Origin: Rapana venosa | Lineage: Eukaryota > Mollusca > Gastropoda > Neogastropoda > Muricidae | Length of the DNA stretch: 64,000 nt | NCBI GenBank assembly: GCA_028751875.1 | Contig: CM054135.1 | Location: 10,741,131-10,805,130, forward strand | Reading direction: 5' to 3' | Shown: piece after piece, positions 1-10,569 of the stretch | How positions within the stretch are numbered: position 1 is the first letter of the stretch | Layout: every line of letters begins with the position of its first letter | Notes under the pieces: generated by a model | Database searches by the model: none | What the model was told of the DNA's origin: nothing | Seen by the model: only the letters and a program-made list of their open reading frames with translations | Made by a program: the position numbers and the translations under genes

Positions 1-329
1 GTATTATTATCATGACGATTGTTTGCAGAGAGGGAGTAAGTAGGGAAGAAATCTTGAGCAAGATGGATGGGCAGAGTCAAAGTGTGAAGTGAGAGTGATT
101 TCAGTTTTGGGTATCTTTTCTGAAAAGTGGTCATGTGTACAGTATGTATTCATGAAAAAGATTCATGCATTCTGTGTATCACTGTATGTCATGTCCTCAT
201 TAATAGTCTAATGTTTTCTGATTTTCTGATACTCGGTATATAGTATTTATTTATTTATTTTGTTTATACATGTGCTGTCCCTCTAAGAAAATCCTCACTT
301 ATCAACACTCACCTCACACCGGTCAGAGG

Positions 330-435
330 TGCTGGGCCTGACTTGTCAGGTGCTTAACGGCAGCACGATGCATTTTCGCTCATATGACAGAGAATAGTAG
401 TTGCTGTCTGAGCTTTCGATGAAGAAGAAGACTTT
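330..435 (+). mobile_element. Element F, 5'-truncated
   Basis: GCTGGGCCTGACTTGTCAGG, GCATTTTCGCTCATATGACA, TAGTTGCTGTCTGAGC and a GAAGAAGAAG tail. Confidence 0.7.
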
Positions 436-734
436 CCACTAGCTGTCATCTGTTTCGGTTACCCCCCACCCCCTCACTCCCATCTGTTCCCTTTAGATTT
501 TTGTCCTTATTTCTTCTTTTTAGATGTTATACTAATTTTTGTAGGGGTTTGTTGTAGTGGTTGTTGATGATGTTGCTGGTGTTCTTGATAGATGGCTTGA
601 TGAAAAAAAGCAATTATGCATTGCTTATTATAGTATTCAATTTTTTTTATGTACCATGTGGAAATAAACATTTGAGTTTGATTTTCACACACACACACAC
701 ACTCGCATAAATCATTATGTGTTCTTTTCATTCC

Positions 735-1013
735 ATGGCTCGAGCTCCAAGGTTCGCCAATGGTGAGATGTTTGTATGACTGTTTTTGCCCACTGTTAAG
801 GTAGTTGCATTCCGACTTCTGAAGATGTTCTGCATGCATTTGCACAAGGGACCTCGGTTTATTATATAGTCTCATTTGAAGGACTTTCTGGGCAGTGGAG
901 TCAGCACTGATGTTAACTCCAGGGGAAAAATCCCCTCAAACGGTTGCCACGATGGTGGCTTGTGCCTGGGCCATCAGACTGCAGGCTCAGCGCTTGAACC
1001 ACTAGGTTATCCC
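735..1013 (-). mobile_element. SINE-A, internally deleted (tail 2)
   Basis: The plus strand starts CTCGAGCTCCAAGGTTCGCC (3' domain, tail 2) and ends with CCACTAGGTTATCCCACCC (reverse of the tRNA-like head). The central part between the tail and the ATGTTCTGCATGCATT block is missing. Confidence 0.75.
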
Positions 1014-1093
1014 ACCCTCATAAACATTTTAAAAATCATCACCAAGATGTTTTCTTATGACCTGTTTCCCATCAAGATCACACATACATTATC

Positions 1094-1312
1094 CTTCAGA
1101 TGAGACTATAAACCGAGGCCCCGTGTGCGAACGCATGCAGAACATCTTGCGCACATGTTAAATCCTGTTTCGCTTTTCGAAAGAGTAGGCCATAGTGTGC
1201 CGGTGGGACAGATGACAAAATTTACAAAACCGCATACACATGGGGACTGGATGTAAAAAAAACACATGAGTGCTTATTCCATTATCCTCGATATTTAAAA
1301 AAAAAAAATCTT
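1094..1312 (+). mobile_element. SINE-A, 5'-truncated (tail 1)
   Basis: Runs from CCTTCAGATGAGACTATAAA through AGAGTAGGCCATAGTGTGCC to the tail-1 end GTGCTTATTCCATTATCCTC and an A-rich stretch. Lies head-to-head with the preceding copy. Confidence 0.75.
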
Positions 1313-1734
1313 GTTGACTTTTAAAGGAAAGAAAAAGGAGCTGATGAGCTGTCAGAATAATAAAGTTGTCAAATTTATTCACTTCAGAAACACACATGTA
1401 TGTTAATTTCCCAGTGAAACTTGAACCCATCTGGTTTCGTTTAATTTTTTATCTCTGAAGAGCATGAATGTACCTCCCAACTGCCTTGGCAAAAATCCCA
1501 ACTGTATCCCTGAAGATGCAATGTGCCTACCTAAGTCTCGTCATTGGTGAACGTCAGAGTTTTTGCCAAGGAAACAACAACAACAAAAATTGTTGACTCA
1601 AGCTTATCAAGAAGGCTGTGAAATGCGAGTTTAATAGCAATGAAAACTATCACAGTAGACGTTGTCTGTTTTCAGGAGTACAATTTGTCCATGGCATAAA
1701 CTCTTGTCTCCCTGTGTCTCTTTGTCGCACACAG

Positions 1735-1778
1735 AAAAAGTGCCTGCTGAAGATGCCCAGTTTGAGATGGACATCTAA
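1735..1778 (+). CDS. EIF4EBP: eIF4E-binding protein (4E-BP), last coding exon with TOS motif
   Basis: 4E-BP sequesters the cap-binding factor eIF4E and represses cap-dependent translation; mTORC1 releases it by phosphorylation, docking through the C-terminal TOS motif. A strong pyrimidine tract (CTTGTCTCCCTGTGTCTCTT) and ACAG acceptor at 1731-1734 precede an exon ending KVPAEDAQFEMDI and TAA. FEMDI at the extreme C-terminus is the TOS motif, and Q-FEMDI ends vertebrate 4E-BPs too. The eIF4E-binding helix is encoded upstream, outside the window. The exon is entered with two bases of a split codon. The fit of motif, position and acceptor is strong, though only 13 full codons are visible. Confidence 0.8.
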
Positions 1779-3286
1779 CCCGACGCGCCTGGGCCTGACG
1801 TCTTTCACTTCCAAATGTCCTGCTGCCTGATTGGTCCCTGTCTGTCCTGTCTGAGGGTTTTGCCGCTTCTGTGGACTGGACGGTGGCAGTTTCGTCACTT
1901 GCACCAGTTGCCTCAGGACACGAGTGTGTGTCTGTGTGATTCTGGGTTTCATGTGAAAAGTGTCGGTGCAGGTTGGCATCCCCAGCACCTGGTTAGTGTT
2001 ATGTCGGTATTGTGTGGCGTTAAGTTTCCGCAGAGAAGCTCGGTGGTTAGTCTGTTCATGTGTAAGCTGGTGAATCGTAGGTGTTTGATATCGATCGGTG
2101 ACTGGAATCGTTCTGATGGTAATGAAGCAGTTTGATGTCAAGGGTGGTTAACTAAGGATGCCTTCTTTTACAAACATACTTGAAAATTGTTAATACTTCT
2201 GGGTGCTTATATTTTTTTATTTGGTTTATTGAGAAAAAAAATTATTTGAATGAATTTTTGTAATTATTTTTAACATGTGCAAAGTTGTATGGTTTTGTTT
2301 TTATTGGTAGTATTAGTATTATTATTATTGGGATTAGAGTAGTACTACAGTGAAAGAAAATTACAACTTGAAATCCTTCTTTAGGTAGCAGCTTGAAGGC
2401 TTTGTTGTCAGTTTTTTTCTTTCTTTCTTTCTTTCTTTTTTTGTTTGTTTTTGTTTTGGAGATTAGAAGAACATGCTTTCCAAAAAAAAAAAATCTACGT
2501 TTGTTGGGGTGGGAGCAGGAGACGCAGTGAGTTTAGAAATGTGTTCATGTGTCATTACGAACTGCCCCTTCTGTGACTCTGTCAGCTGACATAGATCTTT
2601 CAGTTGTTATGACTCCTGTCTCCTTTTAAGATTGTGTGCATGCATGAGGGTGTTTGTGTACTAGACACTTTTTACTGCTGCATGGTGTGTGGTTGATGGA
2701 TGTTAAGAGTGTTAAGAGGGAAAGGGAGAGAGACACCATGAATGACTGTATAGCATGAATTTTACGGGTTTGCCTTCTTTAAAGTAAACTCTTTTGACCA
2801 TCTGTAAGCAGCTATGTATTAAATCTTATGCTGTTTTATTATTATTATTATTATTTTGTTTTTTGATGTGGAGATCTATCTATTTCAGATCAGAAACGCT
2901 GAAATTGCAGCAGGTTTTAGTTTGTCAAACACTGTTGATGCCATGCGATACTGCTTTTTGTGGATACACGTGCACTATGAAGAGAAGATCCAATACCAGC
3001 TTTATCATGTCACCATAATGGAAAGGGAAGTCACCATGGTGGAAGGGGTTCTGTCCCCTTCCGACCCAGTCAGGTTTGGTATTTCAGAGGTGAGTGACTT
3101 GCAGATTAACTCAAGCACAGTGTGTCTTCTTCTTTTCTACACTGTGAGGATGAAAGGTTATGGGGAAAAGAAAGATAGGATGGTTGCAAACTGGAAGCTG
3201 GAGAAGAATAGCTTAGTGTATGCCTGATGTTTGTGAGCCTGGCACACCTATCACATCTTGAATGTCTGGCTTTTACCAATTTTCCC

Positions 3287-3317
<31 letters not shown>

Positions 3318-4560
3318 TACTGCATGCTGTGTAACTGTGAATGTATTGCATTTGTCATGACTGTATGTAAGGTTATGTTCATGACGTAACTGATCGGCAC
3401 GTTCGAACTCATTGCCATGCAGGTGCAACGGGGCATTACATAATTTACACTGCTGTCAGAGATTATATTTCTTATATCAGCTTGTGAACAGCATTTATTG
3501 AGACCTTTTCTCTCTGTGTGATGAAGATCTATATAAAGCAGGCAAGCTACAGAAGATGTGCGTTTTGTTGTCGTTGTTGTTGTTTCTCGTACTGGTTTGG
3601 GGAAATGTTTTGTCTGAAAAAGATCGGTGGTTTTGGTCATGTGAAGATTTTCGTGGTGATTGCACAGTATCAATCAAAGCCTTTTTTCATGTCAACACAC
3701 CTCAAATCCCTCTTTATCCCAGCACACCAAAATCAGATGGCAAAGAGGAGGAGAAAAGAAAAAAGATGTATTTTTCTGACAAGTAAAGAAGTTCTGCGTG
3801 ATAATCAAAGGATAAAGTTTTGTTTTGCAAAGGTCTGTGTTACTGGCAGATGAGTTTGTCTCCACACGGGAGTCCCATTTTGTATGTATGTCAAGGTTGT
3901 TGTGGGGAGACAGGCAGGGATTGGGCAGCCAGTGATAGTTGGTGGAAAATAGTGTCTGGGTTTGGGGTTTTTTTTGTTTTCGTTCTATTTTTGGTTTTAT
4001 TTTATTTAATATCCAATTTTTTCTGGATGCTTTTTGTTGGTTTCTTTGTTTGGTTCATGGTCTACAGAAGAAAGAAAACACTTTGAAATGGAAAGATATT
4101 TGTCGCTGCATCATGGTGATGGTGAACAAAGCATCTGGGGAGAAAAGGCATTAATTCACCTGGCTTTTTTTTCTTTCCATGAGGTATGGGGAATCTTGAT
4201 CATTTCTTAAAATCTTTTGTTGTGAGAATACACGGTGAAGTTGCTCTGATATTGTGGGCGCATCTGATTGCCAACATAAAATCCAAAGACGCCAGGGTGT
4301 TGTGCCAAGATTGTTGGGTTTGTTTTTGGTTTGTTTTTGGATGGAAATGCTTATGACGTAGCTATTTCTAATTATTTGTTATCCTGTACTGTGCATTATA
4401 ACTGATGCCATGCTAGCGTAAGCGGCGACCAGCATGGGATACAGTCAGCACTATTTTTTGTGTGCTTGTATGACATGGCAAAACTCATCCAACTTGTTGT
4501 CTTAGAGACTTTTGACATACTATTCATTTAATAAAACAAGAAGTTTCGTACACTTGACTG
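1779..4560 (+). other. Probable 4E-BP 3' UTR
   Basis: No supported coding exon follows the 4E-BP stop until a plus-strand AATAAA at 4530-4535. The stretch is T-rich and free of the SINE families seen elsewhere, with a (TTTC)n run near 2415, a poly-C of about 28 near 3284-3311 and ATT triplets near 2838. One stop-free block (2889-3089) has splice-like borders and is discussed as a finding. Confidence 0.5.
4530..4535 (+). terminator. Candidate 4E-BP polyadenylation signal
   Basis: AATAAA, the first good plus-strand signal after the stop at 1776-1778, followed by TG/GT-rich sequence (ACTGTTTTGGGTGTGTTTT). Confidence 0.5.
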
Positions 4561-4730
4561 TTTTGGGTGTGTTTTACTGAGAGAGAGACAGAGAGAGAGA
4601 GAGACAGAGAGAGATGTTTTTTCTTTTTTTGTTGTTTTTTATGTTTATTTATCTATTCTTTTATTTCGAGGATAATGGAATAAGTATTCATATGCTTTCT
4701 TTTTATTTTACATCGAGTACCTGTATTAAG

Positions 4731-5082
4731 GGGACGGGATAGCTCAGTGGTCAGAGCACTCGCTTTCCCCAGCCAAGATTAAGTCAAGTCAAAGTCAAGT
4801 CAAAAACACTTTAATCATCCCATGAAGGGCAATTACAAGCAGCATTGAGCGTGGTTACCAGTTGGATGGGTGACTGAGTGCCTTGGCTTCAGTACAGTCC
4901 CCCAGTTCACCCAGCTGTAAATGGGTACCTGCGTCTTTAGGGTCAGAGAAGGTAAAACAGCGAGGGAGAGGAGATGGGCGCCATCCTCAATATGCTGGCC
5001 CCTGGAGAAGCTAAGGTCTTGGATGCCTTACTCCCCTATGACCTTATAGGTTATGGGACACCTTTATCTTTACCTTTTTACC
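4731..5082 (+). mobile_element. SINE-C copy 1 (tRNA head joined to 5S rRNA-like domain)
   Basis: Begins GGGGACGGGATAGCTCAGTG (tRNA-like A box), then a 5S-like AGC-x-TTGAGCGTGGTTA..GTTGGATGGGTGACTG, then a body CCCCAGTTCACCCAGCTG.. and tail CCTTTATCTTTACC. Element G is inserted inside its 5S-like box A at about 4790-4848. Confidence 0.8.
4785..4848 (-). mobile_element. Element G inserted in SINE-C copy 1
   Basis: (TCAAG)n-type end AAGTCAAGTCAAAGTCAAGT, then AACACTTTAATCATCCCATG and AGGGCAATTACAA. It interrupts the 5S-like box A. Confidence 0.7.
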
Positions 5083-5275
5083 CGTATTACTCAAGTAACC
5101 ACCTCTGAAGTCAAAATGGCTGCCTATAATTATGACAAGGTATTTGAAAACATCCAAACATGCAATTCTCTTGGCCAGTGTGACCTTAAGTGGTTACCTG
5201 TATGGCGAGGTACTTGAAAACAACAAAACACACAATCCCCTCTTTAAGTGTGTTCTGAAATGGTTGTGTCTATGG
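5083..5275 (+). repeat. Short repeat unit between the two SINE-C copies
   Basis: Contains GAGGTACTTGAAAACAACAA and ACACACAATCCCCTCTTTAA, repeated in diverged form at 5144-5170 and again after copy 2 at 5580-5640, so this part of the flank was duplicated with or around the SINEs. Confidence 0.5.
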
Positions 5276-5578
5276 TGGGGACAGGATAGCTCAGTGGTCA
5301 GAGCACTCGCTCTCCCCCAAGCTATGGTTAAGCGGCATTGAGCGTGGTTACCTCTTGGATGGGTGACTGTTCATGCACCTTAGCTTCAGGACTGTCCCCC
5401 AGTTCACCCAGCTGTCAATGGGCACCTGCCCTCTTTAGGGACAGGAAAGGTAAAGCAGCGAGGGAGAGGAGATGGGTGCCACACCCTCACTATGCTGGCC
5501 CTTAGAAAAGCTGAGGTCTCTGACACCTCGCTCCCCAACAACCACAAAGGTTATGGGACACCTGTACCTTTTTACCTG
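5276..5578 (+). mobile_element. SINE-C copy 2
   Basis: Same architecture as copy 1: tRNA-like GGATAGCTCAGTGGTCAGAG, 5S-like GTTAAGCGGCATTGAGCGTG and CTTGGATGGGTGACTG at about 5326-5369, body, and CCTTTTTACC end. Uninterrupted. Confidence 0.8.
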
Positions 5579-5639
5579 TGGTGAGGTACTTGAAAGCAGC
5601 CACACACGCAATCCTCTCATCAAGTGTTTACCTAATGGT

Positions 5640-6923
5640 CTCACAGAAATTCCCAGGTGAGGAAAAAAGTACATATGCTGGGTGAGTTGCAGCCCGATGA
5701 AAATGCTGGGGACCGCTTAACAACAGCGAAAGCAACAACAATTCATGTTGAGCTAAAATAATGGAGAGTATGAGATGAGAGAGGCCCCACACCAGGCATG
5801 CAAGTTTTAGCAGTATAGCCGTTGTTTCTTCTGCCTTTTTCTCTCCCAGGTTGTGGTGGCTAAGAAGACACTATGGGGAAGAGAACAGCTGGTAGGAGTC
5901 CCAGGGCTCTAGGAAAACATACACTCACACACGAATGTGAATACTAATATTTTATTATCTCAAATAGAGAAGTTTATATAGGTTATGGGCAAACATTAAA
6001 CACAAACACACACACTTGCACACAAACACTGACACACACACATACACTCACTCACTCACTTAACATACACACACTTCACACTCAAACACACACACACAGC
6101 CTAAATGAATAAATAAAATAATCATTAATTACAAAAGTCATCATGAAGTGTAGTCCTACGTGCAAACACATGCAAAATATCATGACCGCACACACAAAAA
6201 AGTACAGCAGCCTACATAATTCAGATTTCTAATGATTCGAGCAACTACAGTGGGTTATGAGGAAGGAAAACCGCTATTGACATCAGGAAAGAACACGCAT
6301 ACACTTAGGAAGATACATATATGTATCCAAAACTTGTTTTGTAACAGTTCTTTTTCGATACCTATTGATCACTCATGAGCATTCACTGAGCTTGTTACTG
6401 GGGCATAAAAGGATTTAGGGTCATGAGCAGCTGTCTGAAGTTGTAAACTAAGCAGACAGCATAATGACTTGATTTATGGGGTTGCCAAGACACTGCACTC
6501 CGTTTTTCAAGCAGTGAGTCATGGGTCAAATCGTGCCACAAGGCAATTCAGACTGTTGCTGTTGAAGACACACTTCTAAAACAATGAAGATCTAGTGTAA
6601 GCAGTGACCTGAGAGGATCACTGGAAGGTGAATGATAAACAGGTTTGGTATACACTTTCACACACACAACACACACACACAAAACACACACACACACACA
6701 CTTGCATACAACAGCTGGAGGCTGAACAACAAAGAGACTGTTTTTCTATCTGCTTGGGTTTGTATAGTAAGTAAATCAATATTATAATTTTGAGCGGTGG
6801 GAAATAACACGTCATGGCAGTGTGTGTGTCTGTGCGTGTATGTGTATGTGTGTGTGTGTTTGAACACAGGGAAACATGCTGTTAACAAGTACGTCTTTTA
6901 GCAGTGTAAAACATGCGGGAATA

Positions 6924-6955
<32 letters not shown>
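5640..6955. other. Non-coding stretch with simple repeats
   Basis: CA-rich DNA at 5930-6110, further (CA)n near 6660-6700, (TG)n at 6818-6860 and (TA)n at 6925-6960. No exon or recognised element. Confidence 0.6.
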
Positions 6956-6959
<4 letters not shown>

Positions 6960-6963
<4 letters not shown>

Positions 6964-8215
6964 AGAAGGAGGCAGAAGAACACCTTGCAGAGGAACAAGC
7001 TGGGTTCAGGGCAGGCAGGAGCACAATCGAACAGATTTTTAACTGCCACATCATGATGGAAAAACATCTCCAACATCAGAGAGACCTGTTCCACAACTTC
7101 GACTTCAAGAAGGCTTTTGACAGAGTATGGCACGAAGGCCTGTGGCAGGTCCTCAGAATGTTTGGCATTGAAGAAGGACTAGTGCAATCCATCCAAGCAC
7201 TATACAACACTGCAAGCAGTGCAGTCCTTCTGAACAATCAGGTCGGAGACTACTTCAAAACCACAGTTGGGGTCCGACAAGGATGCCTGTTATCTCCAGT
7301 CCTGTTCAATCTGTTCTTGGAAAACATCATGAGAGAGACCCTCCATGACTTCCACTCTACCATCTCCATTGGCGGCAGACCCCTCAACAACTTACGGTTT
7401 GCCGATGACATTGACCTCATGGGCGGAAGTAACACAGAGCTGCAAGATCTTACGACCAGACTTGAGAACAGAGCTGGAGCATATGGGATGGAGGTGAGCT
7501 TGGAGAAAAGTAAAGTACTTGTGACGCACGAGCAATGCCACCGCTAAAATTTACATGAACGGCCAACAACTGGAGGAGGTAGATGCTTTTAAATACCTCG
7601 GCGCTACACTCACAAAGGACGGGCGATCGACGACAGAAATCAAAGTCAGAATAGCCATGGCAACATCTTCCATGACAAAACTCACCACCATATGGAAAAG
7701 TAAAGAGATCAGTTTCCCAATCAAACTAAAGCTCTACAAAGCCCTAATTCAGTCAATCCTGCTGTACGGAAGTGAAACCTGGACATTGACTGCTGAAACA
7801 GCAAAGCGAACCCAGTCATTCGAAACAAAATGCCATAGAAAACTACTGGGCATATCTTGGAGAGAACGAAAGACCAATGAATTTGTCAAGAGTCAAATAA
7901 CACAGCTGGCAGGTCCACAGGAACCCCTTCTCACCATCGTCAAGAAGAAAAAGCTGACATGGTTCGGCCACGTCACCCGCCACAACACTCTGCCCAAAAC
8001 AGTACTGCAGGGAACACTCGAAGGTGGCAGAAGGAGGGGAAGACAGAACAAGTCATGGATGGACAACATCAGAGAATGGACCAGGATGAATGACTCGGCA
8101 CTACTGCGCAGAGCCGAGGACCGAGATGGATGGAGGAGGCTTACCACGGCATCGTCTTTCATGTCTCCCCCACGACCGCCAAGGTCACGGGTCTGATGAT
8201 GATGATGATGATATA
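6960..8215 (+). mobile_element. RTE-like non-LTR retrotransposon, 5'-truncated and frameshifted
   Basis: The reverse transcriptase enters in frame at about 6960 (EEQAGFRAGRSTIEQIF) and continues with DFKKAFDRVWHEGLW, VRQGCLLSPVLFNLFLE (RQG box) and the FADD box LRFADDIDLMGG. Near 7530 the frame shifts, and reading resumes with IYMNGQQLEEVDAFKYLGAT, ALIQSILLYGSETWTL, TWFGHVTRH and GRRRGRQNKSWMDNI, the usual RT C-terminal region. The end is a (GAT)n tail, as in RTE elements. Endonuclease and early RT domains are missing. It inserted in a (TA)n/(CA)n stretch, so target duplications cannot be separated from the microsatellite. Confidence 0.85.
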
Positions 8216-8504
8216 TACACACACACACACACAAATATCAAGACCTGCACAAAAACTTCAGCTCGGTATTATTCATAAGTGTGTGCTGGACGCATGGTGT
8301 ATAAAAGATGAGCGTGTGACTGAGAAATAGAAAGATGTCCCCCATCTCATCCATTAGTGGTAGAGTATACCTGTAGCCAAGAATACCCAGGCAAAATCCT
8401 GACGCTGATTAATGTGAAAGAGAACTGTAGTCACTGTAACCAATGGTTAAGCTCATCACTTTATTATCTGTGGCTTTACAACGTGCCTTTTGGGTTGTTT
8501 TTTT

Positions 8505-8875
8505 GTTCCTTGCCTAGAGCTCTGAGGTTTACCGATGGTGAGATTTTGCATATGCAACTGCTTTAACCCACCATGAAGGTAGCTGCATTCCGACTTCAGG
8601 GATGTATGCCAGGTATATTCTTGTTTCTGTAACCCATTGAACGCTGACATGAATTAACGAGATATTTTGCATGCATATTTGATCTTCTGCATGTATATAT
8701 ACACGAAGGGAACTAAGGCACGGGCAGGTCTGCACTTGAAGTTGACATGGGAGATAAATAAAAATCCCCACCCCTTATTCACTAGTTGCCGCCAAGATTC
8801 AAATTCACGATTTCATGAATCCATGGGACTGAAGTCAAACGGTCTGAAGCCCTCAACTATAGCGTCCGTTACAAC
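8505..8875 (-). mobile_element. SINE-B (tail 2)
   Basis: The tail side CTAGAGCTCTGAGGTTTACC is shared with SINE-A tail 2. The body (CATATTTGATCTTCTGCATG) and head (ATTCACGATTTCATGAATCC) are specific to family B. Confidence 0.72.
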
Positions 8876-8935
8876 ATGTCCATAAGAAGAGAGGCTCTGG
8901 CGATCATGGAAAGAAAGCCATGACTGGCTAGCCAC

Positions 8936-9238
8936 ACTTGGCTCAGTAAGTAGTATGTTCTTTCGAGCCAGAAGGCCCATAGAGCCGGAGCTTATCCCGG
9001 TTTCTGTAGCGTTAAGCGAACTGATGGTTTTTCACCACCCCTGTGACAGGACGCTAGTCTGTCACCAGATACTTCCCCAGCAGAGCTGGTACCCACTTGT
9101 ACACCTGGGTGGAGTGAGGAAAATAGGAGTAAAGTGTCTTTCCCAAGGACACAACACCGAGCCGATCGGGGATCGAACCCGCGACCTCTGGATCACGAGT
9201 TGACCGCCTAAACCACTCGACCACGGACTTGGCTCAGT
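8936..9238 (-). mobile_element. SINE-D copy 1 with target site duplication
   Basis: Plus strand: TTTCGAGCCAGAAGGCCCAT .. GATCGAACCCGCGACCTCTG .. CGACCACGG; the reverse is a tRNA-like head (CCGTGGTCGAGTGGTTTAGG) and body with CTTGGGAAAGACACTTTACT. The 12-base duplication ACTTGGCTCAGT flanks it (8936-8947, 9227-9238). Inserted into the head of another SINE-like sequence. Confidence 0.82.
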
Positions 9239-9299
9239 GGTCCAGAGGTAACAAACCTGTCTTGTCTAAAAAGCGAGAGGTTGTTTTATTAAAAATTTT

Positions 9300-9670
9300 T
9301 TAAATTATTTATACCACTTTAAGTCACGGCAGATTTCTCTGCATGAAATTCGGGCTGCTCTTCCCGGGGAGAGCGCGTCGCCACAAGAGCAGCGCCACCC
9401 ACTTTTTTGTTTTGTTTTTCCTGTCTGCAACTATATTTGTTTCCCTATCAGAGTGGCTTTTTTCTACAGAATTTTCCCAGGGACAACTCTCTTGTTGCCG
9501 TGGGTTCTTTAACGTGCACTAAATAATTATGTGTAACACACGGGACCTCGGTTTATCGTCTCGTCCGAAAGACTAGCGCCCAGACCACCACTCATGGTCT
9601 AATGGATGGGGGAAAAGTTTCTGGTCCAAATGGGAGGTAGGTTTGATCCCTGTCTAAACTCCCAACTTTT
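9300..9670 (-). mobile_element. SINE-E copy
   Basis: CACTTTAAGTCACGGCAGAT, GAGAGCGCGTCGCCACAAGA, CCTATCAGAGTGGCTTTTTT and CGGTTTATCGTCTCGTCCGA; the head side contains the diverged B box GGTAGGTTTGATCCCTGTC. Confidence 0.72.
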
Positions 9671-10234
9671 TCCTATCCACTTGATCATGAGTGGCAGTCT
9701 TTCGTATGAGAAGATGTACAGAGGTCCTGCATGCACAACATGCATTTAAACCCACAGCATCCAATCCCAGGGCTCAGATCAGGGAGGCAAGAGTTGGCAC
9801 GGCTTATCCAGGTCTTCTTCTCTTGTTCGCTTTACACTGTCAGGTGTGTCTGGTGAAAGTTCTCATGGGAAAAAGAGAAAGCCTGCACAGCAGTGGTTGC
9901 TAGGCGAGTCATGACGTCAGCTGCACCTCTAGCTCTGCTCCTTCAGTTCAAGTATTATTTTCTAAATACATGCTGGCTACATTTTTTTTTTTTACGTAAA
10001 AGATTATGATTGATTAGAGTTTGGGATTTTACTCTGTGAGAAAAATGAGCCTTGTAACACTTATCCATCGGTGCAAGAAATCTGTGATTAGTTCACAGTG
10101 TTATTTCCTTGACTGTTGCCATTCAAAAAGCAAAGAGGCATGTGTGTGTGTGTGTGTGTGTGAGGGGGGTGGGTGGAGGGAGGAGGCAGAGCGCTTTTCT
10201 GCCTTTATATACCCCTGTTGTCCCTTAAACACAC

Positions 10235-10475
10235 ATAAAAGAACCCATGACAACAGGACAGTTGTCCCTGGCAAAATTCTGTATTAAAAAATTCTTTCAT
10301 GGGGGAAAAAGGAAAAATACAAAACTAAAGATACTGCTGGGAAAAAATGTAAACAAATTTTTTTTTAAAAAGGTATGGCTGCTTAAGTTGTGACTCCCCC
10401 CACCCCTTCCCCCCACCCCTTCCCCCCTTCAGAGAGCAGCTGGAATTTCATGCAGCAAAATCTTCCATAACAAAA
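10235..10475 (+). mobile_element. Degenerate SINE-E copy
   Basis: ACAGTTGTCCCTGGCAAAAT and AGAGCAGCTGGAATTTCATG correspond to the body and end of the family, with C-rich stretches in between. Confidence 0.5.
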
Positions 10476-10562
10476 AATACTAAACTACACAATATAACAC
10501 AACGCAACAGTCTGGTACAACCCTTCACACACCAAAGCAACAACACCGTCAGTTCAGATATG

Positions 10563-10568
10563 TTTATT
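10563..10568 (-). terminator. Candidate distal HERC4 polyadenylation signal
   Basis: AATAAA on the minus strand followed by a G/T-rich downstream element. The block above it (10.57-13.2 kb) carries none of the SINE families that fill the rest of the window, as an old retained 3' UTR might. Transcript data are needed to decide. Confidence 0.25.
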
Positions 10569-10569
10569 G

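Noticed and set aside
5326..5369. 5S rRNA gene
   Set aside because: Only the internal promoter region is 5S-like; the 5' and 3' stems are absent and the segment is embedded in a repeated SINE.
9150..9235. Minus-strand tRNA (Ser/Leu-like) gene
   Set aside because: It is the head of SINE-D, duplicated at 44.5 kb with target duplications.
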